This document shows, in pieces, positions 1 through 31,870 of a DNA stretch of 64,000 nt (its first letter is position 1; every line of letters starts with the position of its first letter). Both the position numbers and the translations under genes were made by a program. The notes under the pieces are model-generated. The model worked only from the letters and a program-made list of their open reading frames with translations. It was not told the DNA's origin and ran no database searches. Location of the stretch: the NCBI GenBank assembly GCA_036898135.1, contig CM072519.1:65656779-65720778 (forward strand), written 5' to 3'. The DNA comes from Oncomelania hupensis (Eukaryota; Mollusca; Gastropoda; Littorinimorpha; Pomatiopsidae).

Positions 1-242
1 AGGAGGCGCGTTGTCATGGTGAAGGATGAAAATCTTTAGAGCGATTTTTGAAAACTTCCGGAAGGCACAAGGTTTGGCTGTTACCCACCAAAAGAATGAG
101 CTGAAAGGAATTGATTTTAAAGACAGGGATAGCCTCATTTCTGGAAGAGCAGCTGAACTATTTGACTGATTTTCGGCACTGTGTTAATGGTTGGATGAAA
201 AAGTGCATTGAAATCAGTGGCGAGTATGTTGAACAGCACTGA
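1..242 (+). mobile_element. mariner/Tc1-like transposase C-terminal remnant
   Basis: The last ~35 codons before the stop at 240-242 read like the C-terminus of a mariner-type (DD34D) transposase: a Leu-Glu-Glu-Gln start, then an aromatic/Trp-centred stretch ending Trp-Met-Lys-Lys-Cys-Ile and an acidic Gly-Glu-Tyr tail. Upstream of that the frame is broken by stops and frameshifts, so this is a dead fragment cut by the window edge. It lies 3' of KDSR exon 2, within the KDSR gene. The family assignment rests on the pattern of the C-terminal block alone. Confidence 0.45.
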
Positions 243-389
243 AGTGGTCCCAAATGCTGAGGCTTTGTGAGTAAAAAATACTTTTTTTTTAAATTGATGA
301 AGCCTTCTTGTAGTTGTATTTATTTTTAAAAGTCTCAAACTTATGAACCAACCCTTCATACATTCAGAACAGAATACTCATTTTATTTA

Positions 390-877
390 ATCTCTCTCTC
401 TCTCTCTCTAATGATCACTGAACCACTTTAGTATCAAAAGTGCATGCATGTGACCAAGGTAATAGTGGCAAGAACAAACATAACCTGCAACTTACTCAAC
501 ATGCTCTTTATATATACAACATTGAACCAACAAGACAATTATAAATCAACAGGAAAGTTCCTGTTTGTCAAAAAGGTATTTCATGTAACATTATGAGTGA
601 ATTTGACACTATGTATAAGCTCCTGCATTGACATCAAAGAGCACACACATACAGATTCTACGTAAGCAAGCCACCACTTCAGCCCCACATTATGGAGAAA
701 GAACTCTTCCCCGCGCAATAATTTCAAGGGAAGGAACTAGCGGCAACAGGTCTATTAACCTACTCTTGAGCTGGTAAAGCTCTATACATGTAGCAACATT
801 TAAAAAGGATGGCCACTGGAGAGGAGGAGGGGATGAGGGGAGGTGTCATCTTAACTTCAAGCTCATAACAGTCATAC
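390..877. other. KDSR intron, no gene seen
   Basis: Non-coding stretch downstream of KDSR exon 2 in the gene's own direction. It holds a short (CT)n tract at 391-409. A motif at 767-795 (cttgagctggtaaagctcta) resembles the 3' end of the tRNA-derived SINE family seen elsewhere in the window. Nothing else is recognised. Confidence 0.5.
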
Positions 878-2366
878 CATATTTCGTGCAAGCAGTGTGA
901 CACTAGCTCCGCGCTTGGCTGCTTCAATGGCCAGACTCTTGCCAATGCCACTTGATCCTCCTGTCACCTACACACACACGAAATCACAGTCATATTATGG
1001 GATTAACAGCCCAATATATATTAAAATCGGATGCTATATATGCACTTTTCCCCCAAATCACCAGTAAGGCTCAAAGAATGATGATCTGTACCAACGTACA
1101 CACTCACATGATACACACACACTATAGATACACACAACACACACTTAGTACCTGTCTCTCATTGTCTCAAACATGTGGTGTAAACAGTAAACTTAAAGGC
1201 ATACAGGGAAATCTTTATTAGGAAATAGTATGAAAATCAAATTTTATTTTGAAATTTTTTATGGACCTCACCCAGTACCAGTATTAAATGGGGGAGGGGG
1301 AGGAACTGGCCTACTCGGTGACCTGAAAAGTCTCGTATCTAAGTTATTCTAAGTCACATAAGTCATTTTCCTGGGAGATTCCAAAATCTGCAACAATAGG
1401 CATAGAATAGTCTCCATAGAAAACCTGTGCCTATCTAACTACGCCCCTAATATTGATCCTTATTAACAATAAATTTCTTTTGTTTTATTTAAAGTTAAAT
1501 CAGTTTAAACTATTCTCTGTCTATGACAATTCTTCTTGTTAATAACTTTTCCTTTTTGTTTTGTTTTCTTGTTCCTAATGTTGAGGGGTCCATGATCAAT
1601 CATTCAATGCGTCGATCATTCTGTCTGCTATAGTATAGGCGGTTTACTTAAATAGCGCGTAGCATAGCATAGACTGCCATAGTTCGGCATGCAGGCTAAA
1701 ATGCCTTTGGCCCTCATATCTTGATGAGGGTCCCAAGAACCAAACCCTTGGCCACAGTGCCTACCAATTTAGAATTTTTTTGGACTCCAAATTGGTGGAG
1801 TATAATCCTTGAATAACTTGTCTAGACTATTCTTTGATTTACTAGCATCCACAGCCTCGGCAGTCGGGTTATTCCTAGGAGTTACAACTCTATTTGTAAA
1901 ATACTTTTTAAATTTGCGAGTATTGTTAAAAGTTTTAATAAGTTTAAATTTGTGACCTCGAGTTAAACCAACATCATTAAAATTTAAAAGAGAACAAGCA
2001 AATTGTGCACAATTTTAAAAATTTCGATTAAATCACCCCGCTCTCTCCTATAATTATTTTTGTACAGCTTCTATTTCCAGTTTGTTTATTTTTTTATGAA
2101 TTAAATACATTTTTACATGGTATTTTATTGTTTATAGCGCCATAGATCACGCGATTTGCCATTACAAAACCGATTACTGTCACGAGCAAATTACTAAATT
2201 AGTATTATTGCTATTATTAGTACTGTTCGCTTATCGAGTGCTGGAGTATACTTACTAAAACGTGCGCGCCATCCAGTCTGAATGGCTTGGGTGCAATCAC
2301 CTCCGATAAAACAAAAAGCAAAAGGACAATAGCAATGCAAACAGCAAAAACAATACACAAAATCAT
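878..2366 (-). CDS. KDSR: 3-ketodihydrosphingosine reductase, 5' part (exons 1-2)
   Basis: Short-chain dehydrogenase/reductase that reduces 3-ketodihydrosphingosine to dihydrosphingosine with NADPH, the second step of sphingolipid synthesis at the ER. Exon 1 is 2366-2256: the start ATG opens a ~20-residue hydrophobic N-terminal membrane segment, then an APKPF...GAHV block matching the vertebrate KDSR lead-in; donor tta|gtaagt. Exon 2 is 967-878: acceptor gtgtag|gtgaca, 30 codons, phase 0 at both ends, starting with the Rossmann-fold cofactor motif TGGSSGIG and ending in an ARN block that follows strand beta-2. The joined 67 residues align end to end with the KDSR N-terminus without gaps. The catalytic Tyr-x3-Lys and the C-terminal membrane part lie beyond the left edge. 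The start lies 609 bp head-to-head from the zinc-finger start. Intron 1 holds a CR1 LINE fragment. Neither exon was a long ORF in its own right; both were found from the conserved peptide. Confidence 0.9.
1640..2060 (-). mobile_element. CR1-like LINE 3' fragment
   Basis: On the minus strand, ~2050 down to 1770, a decayed reading frame ends in a CR1/jockey-type reverse-transcriptase C-terminus: a GDLIEIFK block, then RGHKFKL, a YFTNRVV stretch, a Ser/Lys-rich segment and a stop at about 1770. The rest to ~1640 looks like its 3' UTR. It is 5'-truncated and carries frameshifts. It sits in KDSR intron 1 in the same orientation as the host gene. Confidence 0.7.
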
Positions 2367-2975
2367 CTTGATGCGGGTGGATCTCTCGTACTTTTGATGT
2401 TTCAGACCCCCTCTCAGGCCACCAAGGTGTTGAGTATGAATTACGTCCCTTGAAAAAATTGATGCCCTTTTCTCGCTGCATTTCTCATTTATTTATTACG
2501 TTATTGGCAATCATCAAGGTCAGGCTACTATTTTATTCATTTAATTTCAAAGCTTTCTACAGCATGGAACTTAATAATTAGTAAAATTAAATGTAAAGCG
2601 TGAATTATCTGCAGCATGAGGTCAAGGTTGATGCCTCGGCTTCCGTTTCGACGTCAGTCCCAAGTGAAAAAAAAAATCTTGAATGGTTCGGATTTTTGCA
2701 TCGGTTTCGCCATTTTTGCTAAAATATATTAAAAGGGGATTGTTGTCGCGACGGAAGTTTTATATTTTGCTCCTTATGGATGCACCCATTTTGTTCCTAC
2801 CACACCGGTGTTGATGTACCCCGGTCATTTGTTTCCTGCTGCTCATTGTGGTGTTTATTTTTTCTTCTTATTTGTTGTTTGCCACTCAAAGAATATCGAT
2901 CCTCAATTGTGCAGTGAGAGAAAACAGACGCTATAAGCACAATGTGCTAACAGGCGCCAATGCTTCCTAGGAACA
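2367..2975. promoter_or_regulatory. Divergent promoter region between KDSR and the zinc-finger gene
   Basis: 609 bp separate the two start codons, which point away from each other, so both 5' UTRs and both core promoters should lie here. No TATA box is obvious. A CRE-like core (cgacgtcag near 2649) and several ETS-like cttccg/ggaag cores (near 2640 and 2752) are present, as is common in housekeeping bidirectional promoters. Factor binding is inference. Transcription starts cannot be placed from sequence alone. Confidence 0.6.
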
Positions 2976-22497
<19,522 letters not shown>

Positions 22498-23920
22498 AGC
22501 TGGTGTAATTGGTAAAAAAAAAAAAAAAAAAAAAGTGTTGTCCAGTCAGTGACACTAACGATGAGCAATGTCAAATTTGCAGTCCTGTGAATTCGGGTGA
22601 TGGTAGACATTATTTGGGAAATGATTTGACTTTATGATTGAAGTTGACATTAGTCCTATTTGTCATGGAACAGACAGCAGTGTTTTGTTTGACAGAACCT
22701 TTAACAATGTATTTATAATGACTTCCTGACCAAAGTGTCACATTTTGGGACATTTTTTTCTTTTGCCTGTTTTTAACAGCTGTAGCTGTACAGTGTTGTC
22801 CTGGGAGAATTTAAATCAGGGTGTAGAAGTCACATGCTTTCTTTTTTTCTTTCTTTTTTTCTTTTTTTTTTTTGTTTGGGGGAGGGGGGGGGGGGGAGGA
22901 GAGGGGGAAATGGAGAGGGGGGGGATTTTGTGCGTTTCAGAATTGTGTGTACGTCTGTATCTATGCCGTCTGCAATGGAAAGAAAGCTGAAAGAGTAGAG
23001 GAGATGCTGTGACAGCGATGATGGTTGTGGTGCTATTTTTGATCTAAAAGTAGCGATGAAGTCAAGACAGTTTGTGTTGTATCGTACTTTGCTGTTGGTG
23101 TTCATATACAGTAGTAGTATACAGCCACACTTCGAACAGGATTTTCTTCTTTATATATATAACACAAAACATTTGTTTGCCTTATGATATATATCTATGT
23201 AGGCTAATAGGTAGAAGGTGTTAAACTAGCTTTCTCGTGCTTCGCTGTGAAAAAAAAAGAAAAAAGAGTACTGTATTTTTGTAAAGTAGTGGAAGAATGT
23301 ACCTGGTAGATGTAGCCGTTTAACATATCCTGTCAAATATTTTGTAATCGTTGCAGTAACTGACAACTGTATTATAGCATTTGGACAGAGTGTGTGTGTG
23401 GTTTGTACGTTTTGTAAAGATTTCATAATATTTCAGTATCTGGTCAGTGGTATGTATTTTAAATGAAAAGTGAGTTGGCCGTTGTTGTGGACTTGAAATG
23501 GAACACGTTTCGCACTGATTTTCTGAGATTCTTTCTTTCTTCCCTCCACCCCTCTTCACCTTCCACCCCAAATGTTATTACAACATGTACATAGCACTAC
23601 TGCTGTATGTTTCACAGATTAATTATGTTGTACATTTGGAACCACAAACTTCGAATCACTTCATGTAATTTGTAATGCACAGCTGATGTATCTTTCTCTC
23701 CTACATTTTGATTTGTTATTTTGTAAGCGATTATCGCGCTTTGGTATACTATTATTTTTGCTGAACATTTCATGATGTTGTGAAAAAACATTTGTCTGTG
23801 TTTATTATTTTTTTCAATTTTAGAGTTCCACATAAAGTTTTGAATATTTGCGGCTAGCTGCACAGTTCCAGTCTTTCCAGTTTAGAGTTCAGACTTTGGA
23901 TGAGTGTATAAAATGATCCT
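22498..23920 (+). other. Probable 3' UTR of the zinc-finger gene
   Basis: Begins at the stop codon 22495-22497. Holds an A22 run (22513-22533), a pyrimidine-rich then G-rich block (22839-22925) and AT-rich sequence. No canonical AATAAA was found before the first SINE-like insertion at ~23921, so the poly(A) site is not placed; the UTR may end earlier with a variant signal. Confidence 0.4.
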
Positions 23921-24498
23921 TCCCTTGGGGTGCCGGGGTTTTCTGTATAAATAGTATCCCCACTTTGTGGAAATTTAGTGCTTCAAATTAACACTGTTTC
24001 TGTCATTCTCATTTGTTCTGGCGCATTCCTAATCAGTTCTATCAATCTACTATCTTCTTCACTAGGCCAGTCACCTATCTTTTTTCTTGAAATCTCTCCC
24101 AACACTCTATATTTGTGTATAGAGTCTGTTGGGTCAGCTTGGGGATAGTGGATGTTTTCTGCCCAATGGTCACTAGAGCTTTCTATGGTATTAAAAATAC
24201 TATTATTATTTAGCAGTGTAGGCATTTTATATGTATGTGTTTTGTTAATATTTTATAATGCTGTTTATATTCTATTTTGTTTTTGTAAACGGAAGTTCGA
24301 ATATTAGAGTATAGCCTCAGCGTCCTCTGAATGGGATGCCTTTATTGTAAAGTAACCCGCTGGTGGAGTGCCTTCTGTGTTACCATTAGGGTTGTTTCAG
24401 CAGATCTTTTATAATACGGCTCAGGGGTGAGTCCTCTTTCAACCAAGTTGTGGTTCTGATTTGGCTCTTTGCAGTCTGCTGGACCCTATAAACAATGA
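23921..24498 (+). mobile_element. SINE-like family S, copy 3
   Basis: From cccttggggtgccgggg with the gtataaatagtatcccc block through the conserved agatcttttata and ctgctggaccctataaacaatg end. It lacks the first ~100 bp of the full-length form. Confidence 0.8.
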
Positions 24499-24524
24499 TT
24501 AAGCAACTGAGATGTAGCCTGTGC

Positions 24525-25375
24525 AATCATTCATTGTGTGGTACAGACTTTAAAGATCCTGATGCTCATGTCCTGGACGGGTGGGTGCCAGCTACACAAA
24601 AACATCCAGCCAGTGTTGGGTTCTTTCTTTTGTATCCCCGGTCCACCACAATTGTGCTCAGTAATCGGATAGTCTCCCCCTCTCCCTCCCCATTGGGGTG
24701 CCGGGTTTTTTAGTATAAATAGTATCCCCACTTTCTGGAAATTTAGTGCTTTAAATTCCCACTGTCTCTGTCTTTCTCATTTGTTCTTTCTCATTCCTGC
24801 TCTGCTCTATCAATCTGCTATACTATCGTCTTCTTCGCTAGACCAGTCACCTACCGTACCTTTTTCTTGAAAACTCTTCCAGGACAAAACTCATTATTTG
24901 TGTGTGAGGTCTGTTGGATCAGCTTGGGAATATTGGACGCTTTCTGCCAGGTGGTCACTAAGGCTTCCTATGATGTTATTATTTAGCAATGTAGGCATTT
25001 TATATGTATGTGTTTTGTTGATATTTTATGATGTTTGTATTCTATTTTGTTTTTGTAAACGGGGGTTCGATAAATTAGAGTATAAGCCTCAGCGTCCCCT
25101 GCGTGGGATGTCTTTATTGTAAAGTGACTGGCTGGTGGAGTGCCTTCAGTTTTACTACTAGGGTTGTTTCAGCAGATCTTTTATGCGGATCAGGGGTTGT
25201 CTGGTCCTGAGTTTGCTCGGAAGAGTCCGCTGGACCTAAAGCAATAATCATGTAATGTAATGTAATCGGATAGTCTAAGGTAGCAATTGGACACCTTCGG
25301 TGGCTTGAGTTAGATCCTGCATTGGCCAGCGTCTTGAGCAGCTCTTGAACTGGAAAAGTGCTATATAAAAACGAC
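24525..25375 (+). mobile_element. tRNA-derived SINE fragment split by S copy 4
   Basis: 24525-24675 (actttaaagatcctgatgct... to attgtgctcagtaatcgg) and 25263-25375 (ggcttgagttagatcctg... to gtgctatataaaaacgac) are the two halves of one tRNA-SINE body. The S copy at 24676-25262 lies between. Confidence 0.75.
24676..25262 (+). mobile_element. SINE-like family S, copy 4
   Basis: 587 bp with the 14-bp target duplication taatcggatagtct (24662-24675, 25263-25276). It ends gacctaaagcaataatc followed by an (atgta)n tail. It is inserted into a tRNA-derived SINE, so family S was active after that SINE. Confidence 0.87.
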
Positions 25376-26038
25376 AAAATAACTAGAGTTCAGACCTCAG
25401 ATTTGAATATTTGCCGCTATAGTATATTTAGTATTTGGATTCTGTCCAGTTCAGTGTACAGTTTTAAATATTTGTCAATAGTTCATTTGCTTGGCTGTAA
25501 GTTTGTATGATGCAGTAGGTTTCGTGAGCTTGCTCCCACATGTGCAACACGTTTGACGAAAATTTGCAAGGGAGTTCTTTTAAAAAAAAATTTATTTAAC
25601 TTTTCATTAACTTGTAAAGTGTGATTACTTTGATCAAGTGTACAAATGAAAGGCATTTAATATTTATTCCAGGCTATGATATAATACTGCAGTCATCTTC
25701 TTCTGCCGTGTTCTGGTTTATTTTCTGTACAGCATTGTTTTTTTTCTTTTGTACATGTTTGTATCGTTCATTGTTGGCAAAACTTTAAGTTTGCTTTATT
25801 TCCGTTTACATTCATTGTTGGTGTTGCTAGTTTTGTTTGATGTGTATATATATATATATATATGCATATTACGTTCACTGTAAATCACAGTCTATGATGA
25901 TGGTGTCATGATTTAAATATTTTTGTTGAGAAAATGCTTTGCACAAATTCAGTTGTTTCTTTAGGTATAAAATACACGTTATTTTTTAAATTTCATTGAA
26001 CATTAAATTTTTTATTTTTTTTAAAAAACAAGGTTTTG

Positions 26039-26738
26039 CAGGCCTGTACGGAATGTCCGTATTTTTTCCGGAAATGTTAAAAACGTGGCAAACGCTACGG
26101 AAAATATGGATACTTGTTTCACGGAAATAAATAAAAACAACATTGGGGAAACAAAATCGAACTCGTTGGCCTGTGGTAATGCACCGCGTGACGTTTTTGC
26201 CAAAGACAGCCGAACCCGGTTTAATGCCGCCGCAATGTGCAGTCGCAGTAGAGACACGTGGCATCAAAGTTTCCGGTAGAGGCACCGAAGTTTGCCGAAC
26301 CACGTTTTGCGCAGTCGCAGTGAAGATCGGTGCTCATGAGACAGAATTCAAAACATGGCGTCCAAACGAATGGCTAAGCAAAGTGATTGAGAATCTGAAT
26401 CTTCAAAGAAACTGCGCAAGAGGCAGACATATATTGCCTTGTATTCGCGGAAGCACTGACTCAAAAGTACGATTTATGCCAACAGTTTTAAATCTCCGCC
26501 GGTGGTATGAACCACATCAAGCGGCACGTGGAAGTCCCACAGCATATCAAGAATTACAAGGCTTTGAATAAGAAAAAGAAGATTGTGGCAGCAAATCAAT
26601 CTATAATTCTTCACATAATATGAAAAAGGATGAGTGCAAAAACAATAGGTAGTAAAAGTAAATACGTAAATCGTAATAGTAAAACTGAAATTGAAAAAAG
26701 CTAATACTTAAACTTCAAATTGAGGGTAGGCATGCCTG
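26039..26738. mobile_element. hAT-like TIR element copy 3 (700 bp)
   Basis: Flanked by the 6-bp duplication gttttg (26033-26038 and 26739-26744). Left end CAGGCCTGTACGG, right end gggtaggcatgcctg. Highly similar to copy 2 through the whole interior, including the reading-frame remnant near 26355-26580 (start ATGGCGTCCAAACGAATGG, then the RGSTDSKVRF block at ~26451). Internally decayed and non-autonomous. Confidence 0.82.
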
Positions 26739-26867
26739 GTTTTGTTGTAAGTGTGATATCTTGAAAAACTGTTCCAAATAAGAATCATGTACTAGTCTAG
26801 TTTTAACAAAAAAAAATAAGAAAAGAGCTTTTGTGAACAGAAATATTTTCTAAATCTACATGTAGAC

Positions 26868-27192
26868 TCCTTCGGATGAGAGTATAAACCGAGGTCTAGT
26901 CTGTGTCGCATACGTTCCATCATAACGGACTTTAAAGATCCTGACGCTCATGTCCTAGACGGGTGAGTGCCGGTGACAAGAACACACCCAGCATGCACCT
27001 AGGTCCTTCTCCCCCATCCCTGGCTGCCCAGGATTGTGCTCAGTTGTCCAGGCGTCAGACCATGCGCCCAAAGGCTGCGGGTGGGCGTCTCGGGCGGCTT
27101 GAGTTAGATCCTGTATCGGCCAGCGCCTTGAGCAGCTCTTGAGCTGGAAAAGCGCTATATAAGAACGATAAAATAAATAAATAAATAAATAG
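26868..27192 (+). mobile_element. tRNA-derived SINE, body and tail
   Basis: Lacks the tRNA-like head; starts in actccttcggatgagagtat and runs through tggctgcccaggattgtgct, gcgggtgggcgtctcgggcg and gcgctatataagaacgataa to an (aaat)n tail at ~27167-27191. About the cleanest copy of the 3' half in the window. Confidence 0.85.
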
Positions 27193-27777
27193 ACCAAAAT
27201 GATTTTAGCCCCAAATGATACACATCTGTACTAAGTTAGCAATTTTTTTCCCCACTAGTTAAGGTCATAACTGATATTTATAAGCAACTGTGTATATATA
27301 TACAGTCTACAGATACTAATTACGATGCTAATATATGATCCTAATATATATATTTATATATTTGGAACCAGGTGATCTTGAGATCTGCTTTGCATTGTTG
27401 TGGTTTTATGACATACAGTTGGTCTGTGTTATGAGAGTATGAAGCATTACTATTATTGATTGCAAAATTGTGTAGCTCGGATTTTGTTAATTCATGAATT
27501 AATTTAATTGCTTGCAGAATTTATTGAATTCATCACATATTTTGTTTGTTGTTTTGCTTGTGTTGCCATATATATGCTTTCTTCCAATTTTATTTGAACA
27601 CCTAGAAGACCGAAGAATGGGAAATTGTGTTTGGCCACTGAGGAATCAAGTGGTTTTTTGTGTGTTTAAATTTTAAAGTTTTTTTTTTTTTTTGTTTACG
27701 ATTTTTTTAAATAGTTTTTGATGTCAACTGTAACTGCACTGAGGTAAAGGTGGGAATTCTTTAGAACATGCCAGGGT

Positions 27778-27897
27778 GATGCATAGTTATTCTTTAACGT
27801 TGGTGTGGATGCATAGTTATTCTTTAACGTTGCTGTGGATGCATAGTTATTCTTTAACGTTGCTGTGGATGCATAGTTATTCTTTAACGTTGCTGTG
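27778..27897 (+). repeat. Four-copy 30-bp tandem repeat
   Basis: Exactly four units of 30 bp (27778, 27808, 27838, 27868), each containing gcatagttattctttaacg. Units differ only at one position (ggtgtg versus gctgtg in the first). Intergenic. Confidence 0.95.
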
Positions 27898-28584
27898 GAA
27901 GTAAAGCATAAGAATATCTAGGGAGACAAACAAAAGATGTATCTAGTTCTTCTCACCCTCTCTCACAGCTACATTTTCTTTCTTTCTTTTTTTTAAAGTG
28001 ACGATTTTGGGTTGGTTGTTTGTTACTGAAATCAAATATTACTATTTGAGTAATTATGTCAAAGACGAGATGCAGAAGTTTTTCAAAATAAGCTGCAGAC
28101 ATTGTTGTTACCGTGGTTGCATGTAATGATTAATTTACGTAGTTTAAATTTGAATGAACTCTTTTGATTTTCATTTAGTACTGTTATAGACAAGATGCAG
28201 AAGGCTTTCAAAATAAGCTGCTGCCAACATTGTTATTATATTTTAGTGTTCCAATTTCGTGATTTGTTTGGCTTAGCAGCATTTACAGGGAATGAATTGT
28301 TTTGATTTTTGTTTAGCTTTTAAACAAGATGTAAAAGTTGTCCGTTCCTGATCCACATGGTTAAGGTTGACCAGTGTATTTGTACAGGTAACGAAGAAAA
28401 CTGCGGACACTGCTAGTGCACCTACACACAATACAAGCGACAAAAATACAACAAAGCAAAAATTTGTTTTGGAAGTAGAGAATTATTTACGGGTTATTTA
28501 TTTATTTAAAATTTAGTGTTTTTATATTTTATTTTATGTTTTGACATAAAATATACATTAGAGATTTATTTTGTTATTTTTGAC

Positions 28585-30010
28585 TGGGAAGCATAGCAAT
28601 GTGAGTCTATGTACTCACCCCTCAACAAAAAAATGTTTCCAGATTTTTGCAAATTTGTGCGAGATAAGTCTGAAATAGTCCAAAAATAACATCGAAAAAA
28701 AAAAGTCCGCCCATCCCTCTGTCTGTGCAAAACTTTAAAGTGGAGAAGTACTCAGAACCTATTTTAACTATCCCAACCAAACTTGGTAACCACCCCCGTT
28801 GGGGTGCCGGGGGTTTCAGTATAAATAGTATCCCCACTTTCTGGAAATTTAGTGCTTTAAATTCCCACTGTCGCTGTCTTTCTCATTTGCTCTTTCTCAT
28901 TTCTGCTCTGTTCTATCAATCTGCTATACTTATCGTCTTCTTCGCTAGACCAGTCTCCTACCTTTTTTCTTGAAAACTCTTCCGGGACAAGACTCCTTAT
29001 TTGTGTATGAGGTCTGTTGGATCAGCTTGGGAATATTGGACGCTTTCTGCCAGGTGGTCACTAGGGCTTCCTATGATGTTATTATTTAGCAATGTAGGCA
29101 TTTTATATGTATGTGTTTTGTTGATAATTTATACTGATGTTTGTATTCTATTTTGTTTTTGTAAACAGGGGTTCGATAAGTTGGGGTGAAGCCTCAGCCG
29201 TCCCCTGCGTGGGATGTCTTTATTGTAAAGTGACTGGCTGGTGGAGAGCTTTCGGTTTTACCACTAGGGTTGTTTCAGCAGATCTTTTATGCGGATCAGG
29301 GGTTGTCCGGTCCTGATTTGGCTCGGAAGAGTCCGCTGGACCTAAAGCAATAATAATGTAATGTAATGTAACTTGGTAACCTCATAAATGATCAGTGAAT
29401 GAATGACTTTACTTCAAGGTCACAGGGTAAACAAATGTTGCGGTTTTTTTTAATGACAATTTTTCACAAAATTTCATTTTTTTCCCTAGGTTATTAATAT
29501 TGAACTTATGATTCTTTGATATATTTCAATGAGACACACATACTATACAAATTTGGTCAACCACACTCCAAGGTCAATGTCACTGGAACTTTCCAAAGTC
29601 AGTTAGTATAGGTACTTTGTAGTGACCGTGACCCTAAACTATGAGGTATAAAGTCCAAATTTGTGGTATTTAGAGATGATAGATGGATCTTTCATATCTA
29701 TTTTGTATTTGCATTGATCTTGAAGGTCAAGGTCATTTTTGGGCCTTGCAAAAATATACAAAAAATATGTCATTGTATAGTGGAATGGTTTTTATTGAAC
29801 CCATAGTATGCAACAACATTGGGTTACTTGATCAGGCATGCCTGAGAGGTAACGTGAAGATCAAGGTCATCCCAAGGTCAAGATCAGTGAAGGTCAAGGT
29901 CATCCCAAGGTCACTATTTCACAAGAGGGAGGTCATAAAACAACTTTTGGTGTAGTTTATTTCATAGTACATAAATGTATTTGGAGCCGGAGGTCAAAAT
30001 AATCTCAAGG
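28585..30010 (+). repeat. Repeat family rich in AAGGTCA motifs, split by S copy 5
   Basis: Sequence at 28585-28791 plus 29370-30010 belongs to a dispersed family also seen at 32760-33130 and ~63570-64000 (shared blocks: tctgtgcaaaac, caaccaaacttggtaa, ggttattaatattgaact, gagacacacatac, tttggtcaa). It contains many AAGGTCA / TCAAGGTCA motifs, densest at 29718-29920 where a ~44-bp unit (aggtcaaggtcatcccaagg) is partly repeated. No coding capacity seen; the class is unknown. Confidence 0.75.
28792..29369 (+). mobile_element. SINE-like family S, copy 5
   Basis: 578 bp with the 12-bp target duplication aacttggtaacc (28780-28791 and 29370-29381). Ends cctaaagcaataataatg followed by an (atgta)n tail. 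Inserted in the AAGGTCA-rich repeat. Confidence 0.88.
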
Positions 30011-30059
30011 TCAAGATCCTAGAAAGATCAAAGTCGGTATTACTTTGCATTTACTTTGT

Positions 30060-31306
30060 CTTTGGTGTTACTCATTGGTCAGTTCTAAACCCTGTTCTGT
30101 TCACCCTTTACATATCTCCTCTGTCTCAGATCATCCAAAACCATGACACTTTACTCCATTTCTACACAGACGATACACAGCTAAAAAACAGTGACACTCC
30201 TCAAAACCTTCCATCTATTCTGACAAAAACTTCTGACTGCTTTGAAAACATTTTATAACTATATGACTGCCAACAAGCTCCAGCTCAATGCTAACAAAAC
30301 TAAAGTTATGCTCACAGGTACCAAACACAACCTATCACTATTCCTGTGTCATTTTCCTTCAAAAACCTTGGTGTCTTCCTTGACAACACCCCTTTCATTT
30401 CAGAATTCATCCGCAAAACCTGTCAATTATGCAACTTTCAGCTCTGTAGAAATATTAATAGGCCTTGTTTGCAAGCATCTGGCCACTGATGCTACAGCCA
30501 AACTCATTTCCTCTCTTGTTCTGTCACGCTTAGACTACTGTAACTCTTCTGGTCGACTTCCTTCCTCTTCTGTTTATCTGCTCCAACGTGTTCAAAACTC
30601 GGCTGCTCATCTTGCTCTCAAAATGAAAAATCTGATCATATCACACCATTCCTACATTTTCTCCATTGGCTTCCTGTATCTCAGCGGATTACCTACAAAA
30701 TCTTTACTTTCTGTTGCAAGTGCGTCCATCAATTATCCCCTTCCTACCTCACACAGAACATTCACTTCTACAAGCCATCTAAAAATCTTCGTTCTTTCTC
30801 TGACACTCTCATGCTACAAATGCCCCACTACAAACTCTCCTCTGCAGGCTGTCGATCTTTCTCAGGGCTTGGTCCTTCAACTTGGAAGTTCTATCTTCCT
30901 CTCTCTCTCTCTTCGCAGCTCTCCAAACATAGCCACTTGCAAGTCCAACTTAAAAACTCATCTCTTCCTTAAAAATGCCTGATTTTATCTAGCATCACCA
31001 GCATCATTCCTTCTTTTCTGATCCAGACCACCGCTGTCACATTGCCCACCCTCAGCCCCCTCACTCCTTAGCCGCTCTCTTCTTCCCCCTCCATCCCTCG
31101 CCTTTTGTATTTTACTTGTACATATTCTTTTTCATGTTTGTATTATGTCTTTGCATAGTTTATTAGTGTCTTGTTTTTGTTTATCTTCTTTTCATATGTA
31201 TTTCGATGAGAACGTTAAATATAAATGCGTGAGAATTGTGCTTTGAACTGATGTCATTAGGAAAATGTGCTATATAAATACCCTTATTATTATTATTATT
31301 ATTTTA
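30060..31306 (+). mobile_element. CR1/Rex-like non-LTR LINE, 3' half, decayed
   Basis: In frames broken by several stops, the plus strand reads: LYISPLSQII, then a YADD-box remnant (HFYTDDTQL) at ~30150-30180, a thumb-like region, HWLPVSQRITYKI near 30663, and a C-terminal block ending in SNLKTHLFLK near 30980. The 3' UTR runs to gtgctatataaatacccttatt and an (ATT)n tail at ~31285-31306. Same superfamily as 8032-11752 but a different lineage. Confidence 0.82.
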
Positions 31307-31825
31307 ACGCCACCATTACATTTTGTTTTTTCTGGGCACTCATTTTCATCTTAAATATTGCAAGTTCCATAAGGAGCATTTGAGTCATATAGGGGTCTTT
31401 ACCCCTCTAGATTTTGTTTTCTTATTATTAATTAATATTTTAAAATTATGTATTTGGATTGTTCAGTTTGTTCATGCCGATATACTGCTTTTGTGTGTGC
31501 CATATTTTTGTTTAGAAAGCAGTTTCTTCTTCTCCTCTACCCCCTCTCGACCCACCCACCCACTCCCCTCCACTGACTCCTCCACACGTTCATTCCCCAT
31601 TCACCCTTGCACACCTATCCTCTTTTTCATCCAACAGAATCATATGTTGATTTCAACACATTTTGAACATTTGATTGAATTAATGACATGAATTATTTTG
31701 TTGCTTAGCAGTGGTCTGTTAGTGGGGGCCTGCTTTTGGTCTTTGTTTGTTGTTAAAATGATCTTTTGATGTGATTGCCGCTTTGTTGCCCAGATGTGAA
31801 GCATTTGTAGTTCTCTATTAATTAC

Positions 31826-31870
<45 letters not shown>

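Noticed and set aside
27778..27897. CRISPR-like array
   Set aside because: Units are contiguous with no spacers, and the genome is eukaryotic; it is a simple tandem repeat.
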